NCBI GenBank assembly: GCA_030037475.1
Contig: JASHRH010000047.1
Span: 1 to 44,450 of the forward strand
Length of the DNA: 44,450 nucleotides
Reading direction: 5' to 3'
Origin: Acidobacteriaceae bacterium
Lineage (GTDB): Bacteria > Acidobacteriota > Terriglobia > Terriglobales > Acidobacteriaceae
Shown here in pieces: positions 37,816 through 44,450 of this stretch (position 1 is its first letter; every line of letters starts with the position of its first letter). Made by a program: the position numbers and the translations under genes. The notes beneath the pieces are model-generated. The model had not been told where the DNA came from, made no database searches, and worked only from the letters and a program-made list of their open reading frames with translations.

Positions 37816-40557
37816 TTGTCGCGGACTGATCTCACTGGGCTTAGAGCGGAAGCGGCACCGGCATTTGCTTTTCTCTCCTGCAATTTCGCTGTCGTGTTAT
37901 TTTCTTTGCGCCGTGTCTTCGCCTCCCGGCTTGCCGCGCTACGTTTCCGGGACAGCCTCACTATCCTCGCGGCCCTCCTGGTCCTGGCGCTCGCCACCAA
38001 TCCTGCGGCTCGCGCCCAGAATCTGCCGGATCAGGACCTTCTTGGTTCGGGCAGTTCGGCCGTTCAAAGCCAGCATAACTCAACGGACTGCTCCGATCCT
38101 CTGCTGGCGAACTCGGCGCTTTGCTCCTCGCTCAGTTCCGGCCAGGATTCAGCCGTTTCACCCATGCTCCTGGGAACTGTGGGTATGGTGCGGCCCGGCG
38201 CCTCCAATTACATGGATCTCAAGCCCTTCGGTAACCCACACAGCTCCTCTCCGCCGGTGAAACTTCCTCCGCAGCCGCTCACCGAATTCCAGAAGTTTGT
38301 GGCGTCCACCACCGGCGAGGTACTGCCTATCTTCGGCGCGGACTTATTCCGCGAAGTGCCGTCCACCTTCTCCGCGCTGAGCATGACTCCCGTCCCTCCC
38401 AGTTACCTCATTGGTCCCGGCGACGAGCTGCGCATCCGGGTCTGGGGCCAGGTTAACTTCAGCGCTGACGTGCGTGTGGACCGCGCCGGTGAAATCTATC
38501 TGCCCCAGATCGGCCAGGTGCACGTCGCGGGCCTGTCGTTCTCCGATCTGCAAAGCCATCTGCGCGACGCGATCAGCCGCGTGTACCGTAATTTCCAGCT
38601 CACGGCCGATATCGGCAGCATTCGTTCCATCCAGGTCTACGTCACTGGCCAGGCACGCCGCCCCGGCGTCTATACCGTCAGTTCGCTCAGCTCTCTGGTC
38701 GATGCGATCTTCTCGAGCGGCGGTCCATCCGCCTCCGGCTCTCTGCGCCACATCGAGCTGCGCCGCAATAGCCGTACCGTCACGACATTCGATCTCTACG
38801 CGCTGCTCATCCGTGGCGATAAATCGCAGGACGCGCCGCTCCAGTCAGGCGACGTCATTTTCATCCCGCCCGTCGGCCCGCAGATTGCCTTTGTCGGCAG
38901 CGTTCGCAACCCGGCCATCTACGAAATGCTTCCTGGCGAGCCGCTCTCGCAGGCCATCGCGGACGCTGGCGGACCCTCGGCCGTCGCCTCGCAGACGCGT
39001 ATCTCCGTCGAGCGCATCGACGCCCATCGAGATCGCTACGCCATGGAGGTCACCTGGAACTCGGCTGGCCTGGCCACGCCGCTGCATGACGGCGATCTGG
39101 TGCGCCTGTATTCCATCCTGCCCCTCTACCAGAAGACCGTGACCCTCCGCGGCAATACCGCCAATCCCGGCCGTTTCGCCTGGCATGAGGGCATGCGCCT
39201 CAGCGACCTGATCCCCGATAAGGCTTCTCTGGTAACACGCAATTACTGGTGGAAACGCGCCCAGCTCGGTCTGCCCGCGCCGGAATTTGAGCTGCTCGAC
39301 AGCTTCCCGTCCCTGCTTCAGCCCAGCGGCCCTGTGGATCTCGCTCGTGCCCAGTTCCTCGGCCAGGCGCCCGCTCCGCTTTCGCAAGATTCCACGGCCC
39401 CTTCCGCTTCCGGAAGCGGCGCGCAGCAGGAGGCCAATTCCTCAATCTCGCCGCAGACCGATGCATCCGGGACGGCGCCAAACTTTGCGAATCCCTCGGC
39501 CCAGCCGCGCTCGGCCAGCGCCTCGGTTGCCGCGGAATATGCCGCACCCTCCATGCAAGGCACCACGTCGCGCACCACCGTCGGCGCGTTGGCTCCCGAT
39601 ATCGACTGGCATTACGCCGTCATCGAGCGCCTGGACCCCAGGACCCTCAAAACCCGCCTGATTCCCTTTGACCTTGGCCGCCTCATTCTCGACCACGATC
39701 CTTCACAGAACCTTCCGCTTCAGCCCGGTGACGTGGTCACTGTCTTCTCCCAGGCTGACATTCGCGTTCCCATCGAGCAGGAAACCAAATTCGTCACCCT
39801 TGAAGGCGAGTTTGTTCACGCCGGCGTTTACACCGTGCGTCCTGGCGAAACCCTGCGCGATCTCGTCCGCCGTGCCGGCGGCTTTGCGCCTGGTGCGTAT
39901 CTCTACGGTTCGCAGTTCACGCGCGAATCCACACGCGCCCTGCAGCAGCAGCGCATCGACGAGTACGTGGACGAGCTGGAAATGGAAATGCAGAACAGCG
40001 CGATGGCTCTCATCTCCGCTGCCGCCGTATCTCCCGGCGCCATGGCCGGAGCACCCGCTGCTCAAACCAGCGAGCAGGCGCTCATTGCCCGTCTGCGCAG
40101 CGTCCGTGCGACCGGACGCATCGTGCTCCAGTTCAATCCCCGCAGCAGCGGCCTCGCCGTGCTTCCCAGCATCGTTCTCGAAAACGGCGACCGCTTCGTC
40201 GTGCCTCCTGTCCCTTCGAGCGTGAATGTCGTGGGCGCCGTCTACGATCAGAATTCATTCCTGTACCGTCCCGGGATGCGAGCCGGCGAGTATCTGCACC
40301 TGGCCGGCGGTCCCAACCGGGACGCCGATCGCAGGCACATGTTCATCATTCGCGCCGACGGCTCCGTCGTCAGCCGCGACGCTGCCAACACACTATGGGG
40401 CAATGGAATCGACGCCCTGCTCATGAATCCCGGCGACACCATCGTGGTGCCGCAAAGGGTCCTGAAGCCTTCGCCGCTGCTGGGCATGCTGGCCTGGTCG
40501 CAGTTGTTCTCGCAGTTCGCTTTGGGCGCTACCGCCCTCAGCGTAGTAGCTCCCTGA
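37816..40557 (+). CDS. SLBB-domain polysaccharide export protein (Wza-like)
   Basis: Signal peptide; PSYLIGPGDELRIRVWGQVNFSADVRVDRAGEIYLPQIGQV; multiple SLBB repeats (VYTVRPGETLRDLVRRAGGF). TTG start as given; exact start uncertain. Confidence 0.93.
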   Translation: MSRTDLTGLRAEAAPAFAFLSCNFAVVLFSLRRVFASRLAALRFRDSLTILAALLVLALATNPAARAQNLPDQDLLGSGSSAVQSQHNSTDCSDPLLANSALCSSLSSGQDSAVSPMLLGTVGMVRPGASNYMDLKPFGNPHSSSPPVKLPPQPLTEFQKFVASTTGEVLPIFGADLFREVPSTFSALSMTPVPPSYLIGPGDELRIRVWGQVNFSADVRVDRAGEIYLPQIGQVHVAGLSFSDLQSHLRDAISRVYRNFQLTADIGSIRSIQVYVTGQARRPGVYTVSSLSSLVDAIFSSGGPSASGSLRHIELRRNSRTVTTFDLYALLIRGDKSQDAPLQSGDVIFIPPVGPQIAFVGSVRNPAIYEMLPGEPLSQAIADAGGPSAVASQTRISVERIDAHRDRYAMEVTWNSAGLATPLHDGDLVRLYSILPLYQKTVTLRGNTANPGRFAWHEGMRLSDLIPDKASLVTRNYWWKRAQLGLPAPEFELLDSFPSLLQPSGPVDLARAQFLGQAPAPLSQDSTAPSASGSGAQQEANSSISPQTDASGTAPNFANPSAQPRSASASVAAEYAAPSMQGTTSRTTVGALAPDIDWHYAVIERLDPRTLKTRLIPFDLGRLILDHDPSQNLPLQPGDVVTVFSQADIRVPIEQETKFVTLEGEFVHAGVYTVRPGETLRDLVRRAGGFAPGAYLYGSQFTRESTRALQQQRIDEYVDELEMEMQNSAMALISAAAVSPGAMAGAPAAQTSEQALIARLRSVRATGRIVLQFNPRSSGLAVLPSIVLENGDRFVVPPVPSSVNVVGAVYDQNSFLYRPGMRAGEYLHLAGGPNRDADRRHMFIIRADGSVVSRDAANTLWGNGIDALLMNPGDTIVVPQRVLKPSPLLGMLAWSQLFSQFALGATALSVVAP

Positions 40558-40644
40558 TGTGGTGCGGCATTCAGATTGTCGATTACGAAGGATGGCGCAG
40601 GAACGGCACTGCTGATCGTCCATTTGAGATGGAGATTCATTTCG

Positions 40645-41955
40645 ATGTCTGGATCACGCTTCAGAGGCACTTCCTGGAAGACCCTTGACAGGGTCATAGG
40701 GAGCTCGCTGGCGCACGACTCGGGGTGGGTCTTTGTGGGGCAGGGAATGAGTTACGCCTTTCAGGTGGGTTACTTCATTCTTCTGGTGAGAATGCTGGGG
40801 GTGGAACAATACGGCGTCTTCGCCGGAGCCGTAGCTCTGGCTGGGATCGCTGCTCCTTTCGGCAGTCTGGGCGCGGGCATGCTGTTCATGCAATATGTCA
40901 CCCGCGATCCGAGTGAATTTCAGCGGTATTGGGGCAACGTTTTTTTGTCGACCGCCGGCATGGGAATCCTGCTGGTCGTTCTGTTACGGGCAGCGGCTCC
41001 GCACTTTCTCAGCACCGGAAGCGCCGCAATCATCGTGCCGGTAGCCATTGCCAGTTGTCTCCTGGCCCAGTTTATCCAGTCGGTAGTACAGATTTTTCAG
41101 TCGTACCAGCGCATGCGCGTGGCCGCTTTCTGGAGCACGCTGATGAACCTGTTGCTGTTTCTGGCAGGGGTCGGCCTGTTTCTTGCCTTTCGACGCATCA
41201 CCGCCGAGCAATGGGCAGTGACCTTTGCCTCTGTATCCGCAGTGATCGCGCTCGCCGGGGCGTTTGCGGTCACGATGCAATACGGGAGGCCCAGGCTGGA
41301 ACCTCGCCTGACGCTGCGCAGGGCAGCGGAAGGCGTGACGTTTTCCGTTTCCAGTTCGACAACTTCGTTTTACAGCGATTTCGATAAGACCCTGCTAAGT
41401 CACTATGGGATGAATATAGCCAACGGGTTCTACACCGCGGGTTTTCGCATCATCACAATGGCTTCGCTTCCGGTTTATTCCGTGGAGTGGGCATCCCTGC
41501 CGCGCTTTTTCCAGGAGGCGAAAAACGGCGTACCCGCAGTGGTCCGCCAGGCACACAAGATTCTCCGCCACGTGTGCCTGATCGGCGCGCTGGCTGGAGC
41601 CGGAGTGCTGCTTCTCTCTCCTGTCGTTCCTCACCTTCTTGGCCAGGGCTTCGCGCACAGCGTCTCGGTGCTGCGCTGGCTGTTTCTGCTGCCCGTCTTC
41701 CGGAGCGTGCATTACATCATGGGCGCCGCTCTGACCGGAACAGGGTACCAGCGATATCGCACAGCAGCGCAGATACTGGTGGCCCTGCTGAACCTTGGCC
41801 TCAATCTGCTCTGGATTCCGGAACACAGCTGGCTCGGCGCGGCGATGGCCAGCCTCATCAGCAATGGCGCGCTGGCGGCGATCTGCTGGACCCTGATCGT
41901 GTATCTGGCGCGGCGATCCCCAGGCATGCCTCGCACGGATGGGAGAGCGGCATGA
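40645..41955 (+). CDS. Oligosaccharide/polysaccharide flippase (Wzx-like)
   Basis: WVFVGQGMSYAFQVGYFILLVRMLGVEQYGVFAGAVALAGIAAPFGSLG; ~12 hydrophobic segments. Confidence 0.9.
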   Translation: MSGSRFRGTSWKTLDRVIGSSLAHDSGWVFVGQGMSYAFQVGYFILLVRMLGVEQYGVFAGAVALAGIAAPFGSLGAGMLFMQYVTRDPSEFQRYWGNVFLSTAGMGILLVVLLRAAAPHFLSTGSAAIIVPVAIASCLLAQFIQSVVQIFQSYQRMRVAAFWSTLMNLLLFLAGVGLFLAFRRITAEQWAVTFASVSAVIALAGAFAVTMQYGRPRLEPRLTLRRAAEGVTFSVSSSTTSFYSDFDKTLLSHYGMNIANGFYTAGFRIITMASLPVYSVEWASLPRFFQEAKNGVPAVVRQAHKILRHVCLIGALAGAGVLLLSPVVPHLLGQGFAHSVSVLRWLFLLPVFRSVHYIMGAALTGTGYQRYRTAAQILVALLNLGLNLLWIPEHSWLGAAMASLISNGALAAICWTLIVYLARRSPGMPRTDGRAA

Positions 41956-43448
41956 CACTGAGGCTCCTGCCCATCCGCAGCAAATCGCACCGCAACTTGC
42001 GGCGGATTGCCGGTCGGATGCCGCACGTCCTGCGGCGCGGAATCGGCCTGCTGCTGATTTCCACCGCTTTCACGTTCGTCGTTTTGCACGCGCTTTCCTT
42101 CAGCCTGAGCCTCGCCGGGCTGTCCGTCATGCTGCTGCTCATCGCCTTCCTCATCCTGATTGCGGTTGCATCCACGCAGCAGGGAATCACAGGTCTGATC
42201 GGACTTTTCTTCTTAACCACCGTTGTGTTCAACCTCGGCAGACCGATTTTGTGGCTGTTCACCCGAGAGGATACTGTCTACGATCTGGCATTTGGCTTCA
42301 GCTATTCCGCGCCGGAAGACATCAAGATTCAGTTACTGCTCTTCTGGTGCATTGCAATTGCCGGGTTCTTTGGCGGCTATTTTGCATTCTTCCGCGAGCG
42401 GCCTTCCACCTGCCCGCCTCTTGCGCCTGTCACCCTTGGGTACTGCCGGCGCGCATTCTTCATGACTCTGGCTATCATCTGCACGGTAATCCCCTTCCTG
42501 CTGGCCAGCAATCTGCGCACGTTCGCTGCTGCGGGATATGCCGGCCTGTACAGGGTGCAGACGCACTACCGCTTCAGCCTGCTTCGGGTGGCGGAATACC
42601 TTCTGCCGGTTCTGTTTGCTCTGGCCGTTCTGCTTCGCCGACGGCGGTATGCACGGCTGACGGCCATCGTAGCAGGGTTTTACATTCTGACCGGTCTGCT
42701 GGTGGGCCAGCGAGCTTCCATCGGCGAGTGGATTCTGGTGGCCATCTGGTACATGACCACGATCTCAGGGAGGCGTCCCAATCGCTGGTTCCTGCTCGGG
42801 GGCGGTGCGGTGATGATCGTGTTTTTTCAGCTTTTGGCAGGATGGCGGCAGGGGCAGACAACTTCGCTGACGGCACTTGAATTCTTCATCCAGCAGGGTG
42901 TGACGTTTCTGCTGCCGGAACTCAGCAGCCAGTTTCCGCGCCCCCCGATCCATACGGTCGCCGCCAGCCTGTTTCCGCTCGGAGGCATGGATTCGCTACT
43001 CGGCATCGGCTCGGCCGAGACGGAGAGCCTGGGAAACTATCTCAGCTCTCACGCGAACATTCTGCGGTTCGAGGCCGGTTACGGGATGGGGAGCACCTTT
43101 TCCCTCGAAATCTATTATGCCGTTGGCGCCATTCTTGTTCTGTTTGCGGCAGGGTGCGTCGTTGCAGGCTGGATCCTGCAGAGATGGGAGGCTGGCGCAC
43201 AGCGGGGCAATCTGGCGCGCTTTTACCTGTGCGCCTGCCTTCCCTATATTTTCTTTCTGCCGCGGGGCAGCATTTCTCTGGTTAATGCGGGGTTGATTTA
43301 TGCGAGTGCCTATATGGCAGGTGTCTGGTTCCTGATTACCGTGCTGGTTTTCGCTTCCCGCCCGCGATCAGCTGGTATGCGAAAACACCTGGTGATGGGC
43401 GGTCCGCTTTCCAGCACAGACCACTCACCGGAAAGCCTCCAAAGCTAA
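41952..43448 (+). CDS. O-antigen/EPS polymerase-like membrane protein (Wzy-like)
   Basis: ATG 41952 overlaps Wzx stop (ATGA); many TM segments, large periplasmic-type loop; genomic context Wzx-Wzy-GT. Confidence 0.8.
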   Translation: MTLRLLPIRSKSHRNLRRIAGRMPHVLRRGIGLLLISTAFTFVVLHALSFSLSLAGLSVMLLLIAFLILIAVASTQQGITGLIGLFFLTTVVFNLGRPILWLFTREDTVYDLAFGFSYSAPEDIKIQLLLFWCIAIAGFFGGYFAFFRERPSTCPPLAPVTLGYCRRAFFMTLAIICTVIPFLLASNLRTFAAAGYAGLYRVQTHYRFSLLRVAEYLLPVLFALAVLLRRRRYARLTAIVAGFYILTGLLVGQRASIGEWILVAIWYMTTISGRRPNRWFLLGGGAVMIVFFQLLAGWRQGQTTSLTALEFFIQQGVTFLLPELSSQFPRPPIHTVAASLFPLGGMDSLLGIGSAETESLGNYLSSHANILRFEAGYGMGSTFSLEIYYAVGAILVLFAAGCVVAGWILQRWEAGAQRGNLARFYLCACLPYIFFLPRGSISLVNAGLIYASAYMAGVWFLITVLVFASRPRSAGMRKHLVMGGPLSSTDHSPESLQS

Positions 43449-43453
43449 ACAGG

Positions 43454-44332
43454 ATGATTTCCCTCATTGTGAGCACCCTCGGCCGAACCGATGAACTGGA
43501 GCGGTTTTTGGCAACTCTCGATACCCAGGTCTTCCGCGATTTCGAAGTGATTCTGGTCGACCAGAATCCGGACGATCGCCTGAAGCCGCTGCTGGCGCGG
43601 CATTGCCGGCTGCCAATACAGCATCTGCGGTCGGCGAAGGGGCTTTCGCGGGGACGAAATGTCGGCCTCGCGGTCGCTCGCGGAGAGATCGTCTCGATCC
43701 CCGATGACGATTGCTGGTACCCGCCCGATCTGCTGGCTGAAGTGCATTCCTGGTTTCAGCAACACACGGACTTCGCGATCCTGTTTACAGCGGTTCGCGA
43801 CGAGACCGGGGAACTGCAGGGTCCAAGGCGGAGGAGTGTCGAGGCGTGCGAGTGCGACCGAAACGCGGTATGGCATTGCGGAATTTCCTTTAATGCCTTT
43901 TTGCGTCGATCGGTGACACAGAGTGTCGGACAGTTCGACGAGAGGCTTGGAGTCGGGTGCCCAACCGTCTTCAAGTCCGGCGAGGAAACGGATTATTTCC
44001 TGCGCGCGCTGGATCTGGGGTATCGCGTGTGGTATCAGCCGGAGTTATCCATTTGTCACCCATTTCTTCGCAATGTGAAGCGCATACGCAGGGACATCTA
44101 TCCTCGTGCGATGGGGGTTGGTTTCGTTCTGCGCAGACACGGGTACTCACTCGTGCGCCTGTGCACGAATTTTGTGGCCCGTTCATTCGGCGGCAGCCTG
44201 ATCTCGCTCTGCACTATGGATTTCGGCATGGCACAAGTGCGCCTTCTGCAGGGCTGCGGCCAGCTGGCTGGCTATATTCACGCGGGCAAATTGCTGCGGT
44301 GCGAGATTTGCGTCCAGGGAGAATGCTCCTGA
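43454..44332 (+). CDS. Glycosyltransferase family 2
   Basis: MISLIVSTLGRTDELERFLATLDTQVFRDFEVILVDQNPDD; GLSRGRNVGLAVARGEIVSIPDDDCWYPPDLL. Confidence 0.93.
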   Translation: MISLIVSTLGRTDELERFLATLDTQVFRDFEVILVDQNPDDRLKPLLARHCRLPIQHLRSAKGLSRGRNVGLAVARGEIVSIPDDDCWYPPDLLAEVHSWFQQHTDFAILFTAVRDETGELQGPRRRSVEACECDRNAVWHCGISFNAFLRRSVTQSVGQFDERLGVGCPTVFKSGEETDYFLRALDLGYRVWYQPELSICHPFLRNVKRIRRDIYPRAMGVGFVLRRHGYSLVRLCTNFVARSFGGSLISLCTMDFGMAQVRLLQGCGQLAGYIHAGKLLRCEICVQGECS

Positions 44333-44450
44333 AGCGCTCCTCGTCAACAATCCCGGCAGGGCCGCGTGGCTCTTCAAGCCGCGCGACGTCGGAAACCGGG
44401 CGTGATGATACTCTCGTCTTCAATTTCTTTTCCGGCATCCTGCAACGGGG
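44323..44450 (+). CDS. Partial 5' end of a downstream CDS (possible glycosyltransferase), truncated by window end
   Basis: ATG at 44323 overlaps the GT2 stop; open for 42 codons to the window edge (MLLKRSSSTIPAGPRGSSSRATSETGRDDTLVFNFFSGILQRG). Confidence 0.4.
   Translation, partial: MLLKRSSSTIPAGPRGSSSRATSETGRDDTLVFNFFSGILQR

Noticed and set aside
1-44450. CRISPR arrays, rRNA genes, intact IS elements or phage modules
   Set aside because: No regularly spaced direct repeats, rRNA signatures, intact transposases or phage structural genes seen by eye on either strand.

Overview
This 44.45-kb window looks like an acidobacterial-type chromosome segment (taxon inferred from gene content and protein style only). 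Positions 1-26.8 kb are mostly housekeeping: aminotransferase, 2-hydroxyacid dehydrogenase, L-serine dehydratase, SAM methyltransferase/thiolase pair, CPBP protease, RsmE, prolyl oligopeptidase, an OGFr-domain protein, MurJ, bactofilin, RNase R, a pyrR-pyrB-pyrC operon, tRNA-Pro(GGG), a PQQ/cytochrome c dehydrogenase and a Ser/Thr kinase-TPR protein. Positions 26.8-44.45 kb are an accessory exopolysaccharide (EPS) locus. Its minus-strand arm holds what reads as a lasso-peptide-type RiPP cluster: HprK-like kinase, PqqD/B1, transglutaminase-like B2 protease, an unannotated 53-aa precursor at 32837-32998 (missing from the supplied ORF track), a glutaminase-Cys-less asparagine-synthase-like cyclase and an NTP_transf_5 nucleotidyltransferase, followed by YceI and Wzz. 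The plus-strand arm has a sugar transferase, SLBB/Wza exporter, Wzx flippase, Wzy-like polymerase and a GT2. A second overlooked element is a 22-aa Lys/Ala-rich histone-H1-like ORF (8385-8453) with its own consensus promoter, a two-hairpin leader (one with a TTCG loop) and a perfect 12-bp terminator stem. Other items: a decayed tyrosine recombinase fragment at the EPS boundary, a cluster of TTGTC/GACAA motifs between the divergent EPS arms, and a palindromic CTAG shared as the stop codon of two convergent genes.
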